DNA of 64,000 nt from Amyelois transitella (GCF_032362555.1 NC_083511.1:10850001-10914000), one strand, 5' to 3'. Shown: positions 34,801-46,605, counted from the stretch's first letter. Notes: a model not told the origin generated them from the letters alone. Made by a program: numbers and translations.

Positions 34801-37800
34801 GTTCAATTACAGGTACTTTATCGTTTTTAATGCAGGTGCACTATGTTATTATTTGACATTTACATGATGCTATATCAAAAAGTCGAGACAAAGCAGTATC
34901 TTTAAAACTTGCCAGTTTTCGTGTATAATTTTCAGATGTCTTGCTTTGTGGATATTGGATAAGCTTCAAATATTCATCATTATACTTTTTCATAAGCTCG
35001 TTAATACGTTTTGGACTCACAATTGGAATAGAAGTTGAAACCCGAATTTTCTCGATGTCGCGGAGTACAATAGCGCAGATTTCAATTAGATACTGCTAAC
35101 TGTTTTCCTGAGCAGTTTTTTAAGCAGCAACCTCACATGAAGTATATGGTTTATTATCTTTGCTATTGTGGGTAACATATTTATATTAATTTTAGTGTCC
35201 GACCGAAGCTTCGGCTTCGGCTTCGGCTTCGGCCACCTTCGGCCAAAAATTCCACCTTCGGCGAAACATTCGGCTTCGGCCCAAAACCCGACCGAAGCCG
35301 AAGGTTTCGCCGAAGGTCCGAGCGACCGTCGAGATTGAATGAACTGTTACCAAAGTCATGAGGCGGCGGGGAGTCACTGTCAAAATATCACATTGCTGAT
35401 TGCATGCATCAAAACAAGTCCGTACTACGTTTATTTATCTCTAAACCAACCATCTCTATGATATATCATACACATACATGCAAACATATAACATAACATC
35501 ACGCCTCTTTCCCGGAGGGGTAGGCAGAGACTACCTCTTTCCACTTGCCACGATCTCTGCATACTTCCTTCGCTTCATCCACATTCTTAACTCTCTTCAT
35601 ACAAGCTCGGCGGTTTCGGGTACTTTTGACCTGACCCTTTACCAGGACGTCCTTAATTTGATCAAGATACGTTCGTCTAGGTCTTCCCACTCCGACCCTT
35701 CCCTCCACACTCCTTGTATATCTGCTTAGTCAACCTGCTTTCATTCATCCTCTCCACATGACCAAACCATCTTAACATACCCTTTTCTATTCCTGTAACT
35801 ACATCTTCTTTCACATCACAACATTCCCTTATCACGCTGTTCCTTATCCGGTCACTCAATTTCACACCCAACATACTCCTTAACGCTCTCATTTCCACTG
35901 CATTTATTCTGCTTTCGTGCTTCTTTTGCCATACCCAACTTTCACTCCCATACATTAATGTCGGGACCAACACGCCCCTATGCACAGCCAGCCGAGCCTT
36001 TTTGGATAGTTTTTGACTGCTCATAAAGGCATGCAAAACTCCATTCACCATGTTCCCCGCGTTCACTCTCCTTTCAATATCACTATCACACTTGCCATCT
36101 GATGTAAACTTTGAACCTAGATATACAAACTCTTTCACTTGCTCAACTTTTCCTCCTCCAATCAAAATATTACATGCTGTCATTTCTTTCTTCATTTCAA
36201 AAACCAGTGTTTTAGTTTTACTTACGTTCACTTTCATTCCTTTCTCTTTTAAAGCTTCATGCATACAGTTTACCATCTCCTGTAACTCCTCCGCTGATGA
36301 CGCCAGTATAACCTGATCGTCGGCATAGAGCAGACATTTGACGAGTAACTCATTCATCCTTAATCCACTTTCAGACTCTTTCAAATCTGTCAAACAACTT
36401 TCCATAAAAATAGGTTGAACAGCCACGGTGACGCAACACATCCTTGCCTAACGCCTTTCTCAATCTTAAACCACTCAGTGTGCGCTCCGTTTATCCTGAC
36501 ACAAGCACACGAGTCGACATATAAGGATTTCAGTGCTCGTATCAAGAGACTGCTCACCCCATGCATAGAAAGTGCTGACCACAATTCATTCCTCTCAACT
36601 CTGTCATAGGCCTTTTCCAAATCCACGAATGTGCAATAGATTTTTTGACTCTTGGCCAAAAACTTTTCGGCTATGCACCGCAAAGAAAAGACCTGATCAG
36701 TACATCCCATTCCCTTTCGAAATCCCGCTTGAGCATCCCATATTTTGCCATCAGTTTCATTCCTGACTCTATTAATCAATACCTTAGCATACAATTTGCC
36801 GACGACGCTAAGCAGGCTTATACCACGATAATTTTTGCAGTACAGTTGTGACCCTTTTCCTTTGTAAAGTCGCACGATAACAGCCTTACATCAATCTTTT
36901 GGTACTCGGCCGCTTCTCCAACACAAATTGAAAAGGCAGTACAACTGTCTTGCTACGACGCCTTTTCCTGCTTTTAGCATCTCGACCGACACTCTATCAT
37001 ACCCAACAGCCTTACCCGCTTTCATACTCTTAAGTGCTTCCACAATTTCGAACATTTCAATTTCACTTTCCATCTCATTCTCTTTTTCTTCGCTATAGTA
37101 GACATCTTTCTTATTTCCTTCCTTTTTTCAAATAAACTTTCAAAAGAGTCCTTCCATATCTTTAGTACACATTCTTCTCCTTTCACAACGCTACCATCCT
37201 GGCATCTGATCCTAGTCAGCTCTCTGGTTATAGTTTTTCCTCGGGCTGAACTTACGGATTTCCAGAATACTTTTAGATTTGACTGAAAGTCTTTTGTCAA
37301 ATTCCTCTTTATACTCTTCTTTCTTTCTAATCACAGCTTTCTTAACCAAATCTTTCATTTTTTTATATTCCTTACGTGCTTCATTCACATCTTCATCTAT
37401 AACCTCTTGCATTCTTAAGTTAGCTTTTGCTGCTAACAAATCCAGCCATGCCTTCTTCTTTAATCGCACAAGTTCTTGCACATCTTTATATGATATAACA
37501 TCAACTTCTATATGAGACAGTCAATATATAAACCTTCAATATTGAGGTTTTGAAATAATTTTAATATTAATTGTAGCTTGTAGACAATATTGAACAAAAT
37601 TAATTACTGAGTGCTGAGAGAATATAAACCTTCGGCTTCGGCCAAAAATAGACCTTCGGTCGGACACTAATTTCTGCAGGTGCTCCAAATATACTCGTAG
37701 GACAGTCCATAGCACTTCGTGTTATGAGATATTTTCGCTCGCTCATTTTATAAGTCACTAATTGCAAGTATTACGACACAATCCCAAAATAATAATACTA

Positions 37801-40445
37801 GGAAACTAACTTAGTGGAAATGTAATATATTCCAGCTAAAACTTCGTTATAAAGTATCGAAAATCATTAGCACAACGATAACACAAAGGTCTATAGTCGT
37901 TAGTATTTTATTTACGCGTAGGTACCATCAAAGCCGTTAATATTGTACCTAATGTATCTACCCACTTAGAAATTTTAGAATTATGTATGTAGAAAACTGA
38001 TTTTGTATGATGCAATCATCTTTATAAGACCAAACTAAAACCAGAATAAGTTAAAAAAAGCATTTTAAAGTATTTGAAAGCGTTTGAAATATAGGCGGAA
38101 AATACCAATTTTTGAGGGCTATAAGGTATATCGAATATTTATTTTAATATTTTTTTTTGTAATAGTATGATAATAACGCAACTTTAAACACCTACCCATG
38201 ATCTTTATCAAAAAAATTTGAAAATCGACCCACCCTAGTGTCCATGCTACGAAGGCTCATCTTATAACTTTATCACTAACAGATGCAGAAACGTGAAAAT
38301 TGCTCACCTAAAATACCCATCAACACAGCCGGTTCCCGCGACGGTATCTGCGGCAGAAACGGTATAATCTCGTCCAATACCAACCACTTATCCAAATGCT
38401 CCAGCAATTTCCCTATACATAGCAGACAATTCACACGCACAGAAATAAAATTGGTATTCACGCACAGTTTTTTTATACGCGGTAACAACGCATTCTTCAT
38501 GGCCGGATAATCTATTAAAGACGCAAACGTTGGCAACACAGATAGACATAACTCCTGTATTTGTTGTGCATCGGATTCTAAAGCCCTGTATAACATCGGC
38601 AATATGTCGCTCTTCACTTCGTCCCCGGGGGTCAGTTTCAGCAGTAACTCCATCTTTTGCATAAAAATCAGTAAAATTTGAATCGGATCTTGGATCACCA
38701 TCACGGGTTTTAACACGGGGAGTATGTATTTTATGTATTCCTCCTTTGTCGAGTTCTCAGCGATGAGAAGAACGTTTGGAAGTACGAAAGGAACCATTGG
38801 AGGGTTGATGAATTCCTTCGTTAGACACGGAAGGATCCGGTAGATACATATCCGATGCGGCATCTTCTGGATGATTTGAGGGAGTCCCTTGTAGAACTGA
38901 GACTTTTGGAGGTTATCCCATTGGAACAATGAGTCCAAGTAATTCAAGGTCTTCACCCCAACATCCTCAAAATATTGTATCTGCAATATAAATATAAACT
39001 TAAAATTCATAAATCATAAAATAAAAAAAATGTGACTGGATTAGGTACATTCTATAAATAATATGCTTTTGTAAACCTCACCTAAGGAATGGTTTTTGAA
39101 ATTCCATTGGATTTAATCTTTTGATAAAACCACAACTTCAATTAAATACACTCAGTTGGAAGCCTATTGGTTTGCTAGAAACATTAGTGAGCAAAACCAC
39201 TAGGTCGGCTGGAAGAGATTCCAATCAGAGATAAGTCCGCCTTTGTGCCTTTGTACTATATCGTTTCCTGTAGATGTGCTCTTTTAAATAAACCAAAAAT
39301 AAAGTATTTACATACTTAGTAACCTTTTTTCATTAAATACCATTGGTAAAATTAAAAAAAAAAAACATTGAAAGTGAAAAAAAAAATGTGCCAATATGTG
39401 TACCTTTAGAAACTGATGTGGGTCTGGCCTCAACTCCGGAGTAACATTAAGCATTAATTTCACGTACTCCCTCAGCCCGTCAGCCACACAAGACAACCGA
39501 GACGCAGGCAAATTCCTCAACTCATTTGCGAATCTCTTGAATTTCATATAATCATTGCCAATGTTCCCTAAAGTTTGAAATCCGGTACTGTGTAACACAT
39601 ATATCATCATTCCGAGAGAGTAAATATCACTGGCAGGGGAATGCGATGCCGACAAGATATATTCAGGAGCCAAGTAGTCTAACAAAGGTTGAGTTAACGG
39701 ATGCATCGCCTGACAATATTCGTTGAACAGCCAATACGGAGCAGCTCCTGCGGAATTCTGATTTGCAATGCAGAAATCAAACCCGAAAATTTTCCATGCA
39801 CCTTGCTGATTGACTATAATTGATTCTGGGCATATGTTGTGGTGCATAAGTTTAACATCATTGTGAAGGAATGCCAAACCTTCAGCTATTTGCATCAATC
39901 CATACTTTATTTCTAGCTCATAAAGTTTGTAATTCTGTAAGTGGTTGGGAACAGGCTGAGGCATATTTTCAGTATTGCCTAAAATATTAGCAAGACTTGC
40001 AAAAACTGGTTCGGTAGCAAACGCTAAACTCTCTCTACTTTCTTCAAGGCTGTGTTGCACGGTAAGAATTTGAGGGTGTCGCAACTTAGTCAGCTGTACA
40101 ATACCACGCTTTAAAGTGTCCAACATGATATCTCTATCAGCTTTTGTCCATCTTTCAAGCTGTTTCTTCTCAAAAACAAATATTGACGCTTCCTGCTTCG
40201 TTGACTTTTTATAGCCCTTATATATCTTCCATAGCAAACCTGAAATGTAATTCGATTGTTGAGAAACTGTGTCGAAATCTAAACATGACTAAGAACAATG
40301 AATTTGTTTATAATATACCTGGACCAGCGCTGGCTATGTATTGCGTTGCCTCAAACTCTCTCGTGACCGGATTCCCTGGCAAGACACCCGACAATTGCGA
40401 TACTGTATTGCTAACCGACGAATAAAACTTATTAAACACTTCCAT
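31812..40445 (-). CDS. SCYL2: SCYL2 (SCY1-like pseudokinase 2, CVAK104)
   Basis: Six phase-consistent exons, 40445-40319, 40239-39404, 38980-38308, 34110-33891, 33501-33313 and 32583-31812, give 938 residues (human about 929). SCYL2 is a clathrin-coat-associated kinase-like protein acting at the trans-Golgi and endosomes. Residues about 30-325 form the kinase-like domain (NPVTREFEATQYIAS, TKYGL-like EIKYGLMQIAEGLAFLHNDV, WKIFGFDFCI, YLAPEYIL). HRD is replaced by HHN and DFG by GFDF, as expected of the family. HEAT-like repeats follow (LPCLTKEFINPPMVPFVLPN, PSREPAVLMGILG). The tail (after about 640) is low in complexity, with about sixteen copies of SPTQNYT at residues 744-855. Introns carry a SINE, an LTR fossil, a MITE and a LINE nest. 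Confidence 0.96.
32064..32399 (-). repeat. Coding 21-bp minisatellite in SCYL2
   Basis: About sixteen tandem 21-bp units encode SPTQNYT, with variants SPTQSYT, SSTQNYT and a first unit SPTQGYM. Every unit keeps the frame. The third base of the Ser codon alternates, hinting at duplication in multi-unit blocks. Confidence 0.95.
32768..33048 (+). repeat. Composite short repeat (hairpin-end module joined to SINE-B)
   Basis: Starts GTGCCGTGTGGTTCCCGGCA, runs to GGGATTCTTCTTTTTGGGGG, then switches to reversed SINE-B sequence (GTCTGACCTCCGCAACCTTT, GTGCAGGTTTCCCCACGATA). The same junction type occurs at 56005-56296. It lies in the last SCYL2 intron. Confidence 0.65.
33082..33306 (+). mobile_element. 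Solo LTR-like fossil, SCYL2 intron 5
   Basis: Begins TGTTGCGACGTC, has a CATAAATACGA TATA-like box and GCGGTTCCCCAGGCATCACA, matching the minus-strand copy at about 3930-4206. Its far end lies within about ten bases of the SCYL2 exon 5 splice donor. No internal region is present. Family unassigned, old by divergence between the copies. Confidence 0.55.
33575..33848 (-). repeat. ATGT-tailed short repeat, nearly complete
   Basis: Reads from the ATGT-end side (ATGTAATCACGTTTATATTT) through TTGCGGGGTAAACATAGCTA to CCGGGTACCACACGGCA. It lies in SCYL2 intron 4 and fills most of that intron. Confidence 0.8.
34276..34362. mobile_element. MITE half with a tiny LINE fragment
   Basis: GTATCATGGCACGCGCGACG and TTATTATCGCGCG match one arm of the fold-back MITE. 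Directly after it, ATTCCTCTCAACTCTGTCAT (from about 34341) is identical to a piece of the LINE at 36590-36610. Confidence 0.55.
34450..35105 (-). pseudogene. Broken copy of an unidentified repeat-borne coding sequence
   Basis: On the minus strand two open stretches read like protein: IVLRDIEKIRVSTSIPIVSP followed by RINELMKKYNDEYLKLI and a CKC motif, then VPVIERTFLLDQRTERRMMI. The style resembles an abundant hypothetical protein family of insect repeats, but I cannot name it. It is broken and lies in SCYL2 intron 3. Confidence 0.5.
35193..37670. mobile_element. TTCGGC-rich TIR element split by a LINE
   Basis: The outer ends are TAGTGTCCGACCGAAG (35193-35208) and its exact complement CTTCGGTCGGACACTA (37655-37670), followed inward on both sides by CTTCGG/TTCGGC hexamer runs. 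ATTT flanks both ends. Without the LINE the element is roughly 450 bp. It encodes no transposase and looks like a non-autonomous, possibly hAT-type, MITE. Confidence 0.75.
35470..37495 (-). mobile_element. 5'-truncated LINE
   Basis: Minus-strand fragments of one ORF2: a basic region (37481-37022), thumb-proximal part with KSMKAGKAVGYDRVSVEMLK, RT core (36875-36390: YKGKGSQLYCKNYRGISLLS, AGFRKGMGCTDQVF, GVRQGCVASPWLFN), then YADDQVILASSAEELQEMVN and the C-terminal WFGHVERMNESRLTKQIYKE part to 35498. The endonuclease is absent and at least three frame breaks are present. The 3' end is GCCTACCCCTCCGGGAAAGA then ATGT-rich sequence. ATGATAT motifs at both edges may be the target duplication. Clade uncertain (RTE- or Vingi-like). 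Confidence 0.85.
37671..38307. other. SCYL2 intron remainder
   Basis: AT-rich intron sequence from the TIR element to the exon 3 donor. I see nothing recognisable in it. Confidence 0.5.
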
Positions 40446-40802
40446 TGTTTAATTTACACACTGAATTTCTTGTAATTTGTAAAAAATAAAATCATTACAA
40501 GTGCCTTGCTTGCCTCACTCAGTGTAAGTACTGACTGACAATAACTTGAGAACACAATTGCCAGATGCTACTGTCAAGTCAATAAAATGTCTAATCGAGT
40601 GACGATTATATACAAGATTTACGTTCAGAAATTAACTAAGCACGACGAATATATAACAGCGCGGCCGCTGAACTTTAAAAAAACATACAAGTTGACATTG
40701 AGTGACAAAAATTGTTTGTTTGTTGTTGAACTACCTATGTAATGTAAATAATTTTTAAGAATTTGATTCAGCATTGAATATGACTTGAAAACTCAAAAAA
40801 TA
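40446..40802. promoter_or_regulatory. Shared divergent promoter region, SCYL2 and TM2D2
   Basis: Only 357 bp separate the two start codons, so a bidirectional promoter is likely. A CAGCGCGGCCGCTG GC-rich palindrome-like motif at about 40659-40672 stands out in the AT-rich stretch. Confidence 0.55.
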
Positions 40803-41351
40803 ATGTACGAAAAACATATAAGCATATTTCTTTTTGTTATTCTCATTGTGATTCCAACTGGTTTCTCAGAGAGTAATCCTTATGCTGACGAACCATATCG
40901 CCCTTTAGGGCCGCTGGTGAAATGCAACTTTCTACCGCTGGAATTCTTAAACTGTAAGGAGCCTTTAGATCATAAAGGCAATCATTCAGCGCGAGAGGCT
41001 ACTGGACATGGCTGTGTTAAGTTTGGGGGCGTCAGATACGAAGATGTGGAAAGAACCAAAGTGCAGTGTGAAGTCCTTAGTAACATTGAGTGTCATGGCC
41101 CTAGGGTTTTCTTGAAAGACGGTTTTCCGTGTGTGCGATACTCAGGACATTATTTTACGACAACTTTAATCTACAGCATTCTATTAGGATTTTTAGGCAT
41201 GGACCGTTTCTGCTTGGGGCAAACTGGTACCGCTGTTGGGAAATTACTTACTTTGGGGGGGTTGGGTATTTGGTGGATTGTTGACGTTGTCTTGTTAATA
41301 ACAAATAGTTTGCATCCAGAAGACGGGAGTAATTGGAATCCATATGTTTAG
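40803..41351 (+). CDS. TM2D2: TM2 domain-containing protein 2
   Basis: A single exon encodes 182 residues. The ATG at 40803 opens onto a signal peptide ([17 protein letters not shown]). The luminal part carries paired cysteines ([39 protein letters not shown]). The C-terminal TM2 domain has two helices joined by a loop with the DRF motif ([18 protein letters not shown], then [17 protein letters not shown]). The ending DGSNW is typical of TM2D2 rather than TM2D1 or TM2D3. In flies the TM2D proteins support Notch signalling and gamma-secretase-related functions. It lies head to head with SCYL2. Confidence 0.93.
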   Translation: MYEKHISIFLFVILIVIPTGFSESNPYADEPYRPLGPLVKCNFLPLEFLNCKEPLDHKGNHSAREATGHGCVKFGGVRYEDVERTKVQCEVLSNIECHGPRVFLKDGFPCVRYSGHYFTTTLIYSILLGFLGMDRFCLGQTGTAVGKLLTLGGLGIWWIVDVVLLITNSLHPEDGSNWNPYV

Positions 41352-42246
41352 GATTATGATAAATGTGATTTATTAAATTGTTTGAATTAAACTGTGTATT
41401 ATTAATCTTCATTTGGTAGTGTGTTGATTATTAAGTTACACTCACTATCTCCAAAAATTTACTTTGCTGGTTGATTAAGCTTGTCGAATTATCTCATACT
41501 GAGGTATACAAATACACCCTTTTCTTGAATGAGTAGAATATAGAAACTAAATCTATTTATTTGGAAGAAACCCAAGAAAAATATACAACTTCTTTTGCAT
41601 TACCCACGTTCATCACTCTTGCCAAATCTATAATATTGAATCTTGTGTAATAAAATATTTAAGTATGAGATATACCTACATAGTTAATGTATAAAAGTAG
41701 TATTTTGCTAAGGACAGAAGCTTGTTTTTTATTTGATGGAATCAAAAATTTGTTTCTTTTTTATGATGATGTTTTGTTTCAACTTCTGTACATTGCAGAA
41801 GGCTATCATTGTTCAGAAGTTTTCAAACAAATCTGAAATAGTTTGAGATATGTAGGTAGTTATGATGAAAATTACTTCAGTTCATCATATAACTGTACTA
41901 TCAATGAAGATCTATGCAGTGAAGGTAGCTCCTATCATTTCAAAGACTTTCAATAACAAGAATTTTCAATAACTACTGGCAGTGAAAGACTGTTCCTATA
42001 GTTTAAAGTACAATATGTTATTTCTTTTGACTTTTTTCAACTCCTATGATTATTGAATCTGGTTGTTGCCATATATGTATTTAATTAAAACTTTAAAAAT
42101 TAGGTAACAAGAGTAGTGAATACAGAAATTACATCTCTTTATTCTGTGATCTGTGTATTATAATGAGAAGAAATTTCTAAAATTCACAGGGCATTCTTAA
42201 CATATTCTAAAATAGATGAAATGAAAAAAATAATAGCAGTTTAACA
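41352..42246. other. Tail-to-tail gap between TM2D2 and RpS13
   Basis: About 900 bp of AT-rich 3' flanking DNA with no ORF or repeat that I recognise. Confidence 0.5.
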
Positions 42247-42252
42247 TAGTTT
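42247..42252 (-). terminator. Poly(A) signal of RpS13
   Basis: AATAAA on the minus strand, nine bases past the stop codon; short 3' untranslated regions are usual for ribosomal protein genes. Confidence 0.7.
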
Positions 42253-42260
42253 TATTGAAC

Positions 42261-43520
<1,260 letters not shown>

Positions 43521-43860
43521 GGTTGCGGCTTTTTACAAAAATCGCCGACCTGACAACGACAACAACGAAACGCAAAAGATGGTGGCCGGAATACAATCCC
43601 AGTTCATTCTTCAATTGTTCATTCGGTCATAAATTTATTGTCTATGGTCATCATTCACTCGTCCATAATGCTGCACCAAATCGGTACAAAACGCGTACAA
43701 CCTAATCGATATTTTTTTAAGAAATATCATAGATTGAAACAATTTTGAAGTGTGATAAGTTCGTGTCATCTTGACATTTACAACAAGAAGTTGACAAGAC
43801 ATAAAAAAACAAAAAGTCTCAAAACACTGTAGGGATTCGGAATTTAAATTTCATCCAAAA
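43521..43860. promoter_or_regulatory. Shared divergent promoter region, RpS13 and NDUFB4
   Basis: 340 bp between the two start codons. The part next to RpS13 is GC-richer, with repeated ACAAC motifs. The shortness suggests a bidirectional promoter driving two highly expressed housekeeping genes. Confidence 0.55.
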
Positions 43861-44317
43861 ATGTCCAATCAATATGGATTATCTGAAGAAGAATTCAATG
43901 TTATAAAGCAGCAGGCTGCTCGTCGTGCTGCGATGAGAAAAGAGTTCTTGAAACAGAGCACTAATCCCTTCAAACATGCGTCGGAAGCTGGCTATGTTGT
44001 GAGTAGTTTATTACGTAATTTTATAACATAAAATCGTAATATTTATGGTCGATTTATTCTATGTTTAGGCACCTAATTGTTGATATACTTAATATTTTTT
44101 CCAGTTCGATACCTCACTGCAGCAGTTCATGTCAATGAAGGTTACCCAATTCGAACACTTCAAACCAAACCTTAAGAATAGCCTTTTTGGAATTTGCGCA
44201 ATTATTATCCCGATGGTGTCCTACGGATATTTAATTTGGAAGGACAGAAACGATCGCGAACAGAAGATAAGGTCCGGAGAGCTCCTGTACAAAGACAGAC
44301 TATTCAAATTCCAGTGA
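43861..44317 (+). CDS. NDUFB4: NADH dehydrogenase 1 beta subcomplex subunit 4 (complex I B15)
   Basis: Two exons, 43861-43998 and 44105-44317, joined in phase 0, give 116 residues. NDUFB4 is an accessory subunit of the membrane arm of mitochondrial complex I. Seen here are the N-terminal LSEEEFNVIKQQAARRAAMR helix, the conserved QQFMSMKVTQFEHFKPNLKN block, one membrane segment (FGICAIIIPMVSYGYLIW) and the C-terminal YKDRLFKFQ. AATAAA at 44353-44358 follows 36 bases after the stop. A diverged tandem copy comes next on the same strand. Confidence 0.93.
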
Positions 44318-44352
44318 ATCTTATTTGAAATTGTAGATAAATATTGTTAGAG

Positions 44353-44358
44353 AATAAA
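44353..44358 (+). terminator. Poly(A) signal of NDUFB4
   Basis: AATAAA in AGAGAATAAATCATTAC just past the stop codon. Confidence 0.65.
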
Positions 44359-44615
44359 TCATTACATTATATTAATTGTTTTCTATTTGGCTGTACTTAC
44401 ATAAATAGTGTAACTGGTGAGTAAGACAACATTTATTTTTTTATTTTAATTTTATATTATAATCATACCTATTTATTTTACAGAAATACTGGCAACTTGT
44501 CTTTGCTTTAGAAAAACAAACTTTTTTTGTTGACTTTCAATTCAATAATATTTTTATGCAAATACCTACTCAGAAAGTGTATTATTTATTAATAAAGAAT
44601 TCATAAGACTAAAAA

Positions 44616-45644
44616 ATGACTGATTATTGTTTCTCTGAATTAGAGTGTAAAATAATATGTGCACAAATTGAAAGGAGAGCCAAGTATAGAAAAGAGTTTC
44701 TGAAACTGCGAACGGATCCATGCTTACATTCCAAAGAATCTGGATATGTAGTAAGTATGACTTTTCACCAGATAAATTTTTTGTGACTGCTTACAAAAAT
44801 AACTTTTAAAATAGCCATGAAAAAATCTATAAAGAAGAAGAAAGAAATCTTTATTTGAATAGAAATTGATCATTTATTGAAGTGTACATTTTATCAAATA
44901 GTGACAGGTTGCTAGCTCATTGCCTAAAAAAGCCTTATTATTTATTAGCCTCTCCCTTGATTTCCTTTTACAATCTGCACAGAAATAGAAATACTGCCAT
45001 ACACCATAGTTTTTCTTTGCCAACCCAACATGTGAGCTTGCACTGATTTCTATATAAAAGACTAGCTGTGCCCGCGACTTCGTTCGCGTGGAATAGTTAT
45101 TTTGGGCATCATTACCACCCCGGAAGGATAAATAATTTTCCCCGTTTTTTTTCACATTTTCCATTATTTCTTCGCTCCTAATAGTTGTAGCGTGATGATA
45201 AATAGCCTAAAGCCTTCCTTGATAAATGGTCTATTAAACACAAAAAGAATTTTTCAATTTGAACCAGTAGTTCCTGAGATTAGCGCGTCCAAACAAACAA
45301 ACTAACTAAATAATATTAGTATAGATGGAGTGGTCCTATTCCAAAGTGCTAGGAACCACACGACATACGACTTTCTATGTAATACCTATTAAGTTATGGA
45401 AGTTTGAAAAGTGATCATTAAAATCATCTTTCAGTTTGACCCTGCCATGCAAAGATTCATGTCCATGAAGTGTACTCAGTTCGAGCATTTCACAGCGACC
45501 AAAAGCAACGTTGTGAATGGCATATTGTTTCTGATACCGTTCTTTGTGTACGGGTATGCGGTATGGAGTCAGCGCAGTCACGTGGAGAGAGAAATACGAT
45601 GCGGGAGGCTCAAGTATCGTGACAGACTGTTCAAATTGCAATAA
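44616..45644 (+). CDS. Diverged tandem paralogue of NDUFB4
   Basis: Two exons, 44616-44750 and 45435-45644, with the intron at the same place and phase as in NDUFB4, give 114 residues. The copy keeps the key blocks (IERRAKYRKEFLKLRTDP, GYV before the intron, QRFMSMKCTQFEHF, one membrane segment, YRDRLFKLQ) but agrees with NDUFB4 at only about half of its positions and is richer in Cys. Open frame, good GTAAGT donor and TTTCAG acceptor argue that it is a working gene, perhaps testis- or stage-restricted as many duplicated respiratory genes are; that expression guess is inference. Its intron has grown to about 680 bp through repeat insertions. Confidence 0.85.
44895..45370 (-). repeat. ATGT-tailed short repeat interrupted by a Helitron
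   Basis: The family middle (ATAGTGACAGGTTGCTAGCT) is at 44900-44920 and the hairpin end (GGAGTGGTCCTATTCCAAAG, AGGAACCACACGACA) at 45327-45366, with the Helitron 45062-45325 between. Confidence 0.75.
45062..45325 (-). mobile_element. Non-autonomous Helitron
   Basis: On the minus strand it starts TCTATACTAATATTATTTAG after A and ends GCGGGCACAGCTAG before T, an exact A/T insertion. It is the uninterrupted relative of 10385-10916. Confidence 0.85.
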
Positions 45645-45694
45645 AGTAGTAATTGATGTGATTTTCCTTCTTTTTTCCCATAAAATTAGTAATA

Positions 45695-45800
45695 TAAATA
45701 CTATTTGAATCTCAATTCTATCATTAAGCCAAACAGCTGAAAGACTGTTGGTTCTGTCTACCCCGCAAGGGATATAGACGTGATTATATGTATGTATGTT
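45695..45800 (+). repeat. ATGT-tailed short repeat, 3' end
   Basis: TTTGAATCTCAATTCTATCA to CGTGATTATATGTATGTATG, just after the NDUFB4 paralogue. Confidence 0.75.
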
Positions 45801-45904
45801 TCCCATAAAAATCCCCCTTCTATCCCACTTAGTCCCACTGAGTTGTAAGCGTCGTAAATCGAAAACTTGTAGTAAAAGTTGAACTTTTGAGACAAGTTTG
45901 CAGA

Positions 45905-46018
45905 AGTTTGAAGCAGCACCCGCGACGCCGTTTATATCGCGCGAAAAACTATCGCCGTTTCGCTTTTTATTGTGATGAGAAACAGGACGGCTACAGTTTT
46001 TTGCCATGCCGAGCTACA
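45905..46018. mobile_element. Fold-back MITE
   Basis: CGCGACGCCGTTTATATCGC and GTTTCGCTTTTTATTGTGAT, mirrored by AAACAGGACGGCTACAG and TGCCATGCCGAGCTAC. It belongs to the family of 15095-15230. Confidence 0.65.
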
Positions 46019-46105
46019 GGCGCTGATAACGAATAATTAATTGTTGTAATTTACTTTATCGAGTAATTAGTACCTATGTCAATCAACCGACACACAGGTT
46101 GTAGA

Positions 46106-46311
46106 TCCTACTAATATAAATGCAAAAGTTTGTGCGTATATCAGTATGGATGTTTGTTACTCTTTCACGCAAAAACTACTGAACCGATTACGATGAAATT
46201 TAGTATATAGGTAATTGGAGATCCAGAATAACATATAGGCTACTTTTTATCCCGTAGTTCCCGCGGGATTGATAGGGTTTCCATGCGGACGAAGTCGCGG
46301 GCGGCCTCTAG
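46106..46311 (+). mobile_element. Short non-autonomous Helitron
   Basis: Starts TCCTACTAATATAAATGC after A and ends GGGCGGCCTCTAG before T. The inner CATGCGGACGAAGTCGCGGG is a common lepidopteran Helitron end. Length 206 bp. Confidence 0.8.
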
Positions 46312-46407
46312 TGAGGTAAAAAATAAGATGAACACGTAAAAGAAACATTTTTATTTTTAAGCTTAAAACTAAAGAAATCAGTACTGTGACGCCTAATTTA
46401 CATTCAC

Positions 46408-46605
46408 TTAATCATCAGAATATCCTCTTTTATCAACAAACCTAGTCCCATTGTTTCATGATGGGACAATTGGGACGACTTGTCCCAGCAGTCCCGTGGG
46501 ACAAGTTCCTTCTCCATAACAGAATTAGTCCCAATAACATCCTCATCTCTCTGAAGAAGAGACCGGGGTGCGTCTATTGACCGTGTTCTGGAATTGGGCG
46601 TGTTT
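46408..46605 (-). other. Unassigned coding-like stretch without a start
   Basis: The minus strand is open for about 65 codons and reads TPNSRTRSIDAPRSLLQRDE, then ELVPRDCWDKSSQLSHHETM, ending at a TGA near 46409. The composition looks protein-like, but there is no start codon or clear splice acceptor and no neighbouring exon. The DNA also contains several GGGAC/GTCCC motifs, including a 9-bp inverted repeat (CTTGTCCCA and TGGGACAAG). It could be a lost exon, a gene relic or chance. Confidence 0.3.

Noticed and set aside
35192-35383. 63-codon ORF with Ala/Glu repeats
   Set aside because: Arises from TTCGGC hexamer runs of a TIR element; no coding features.
45375-46007. 210-codon minus-strand ORF
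   Set aside because: Antisense of NDUFB4-paralogue exon 2 joined to repeat sequence; not conserved-looking.
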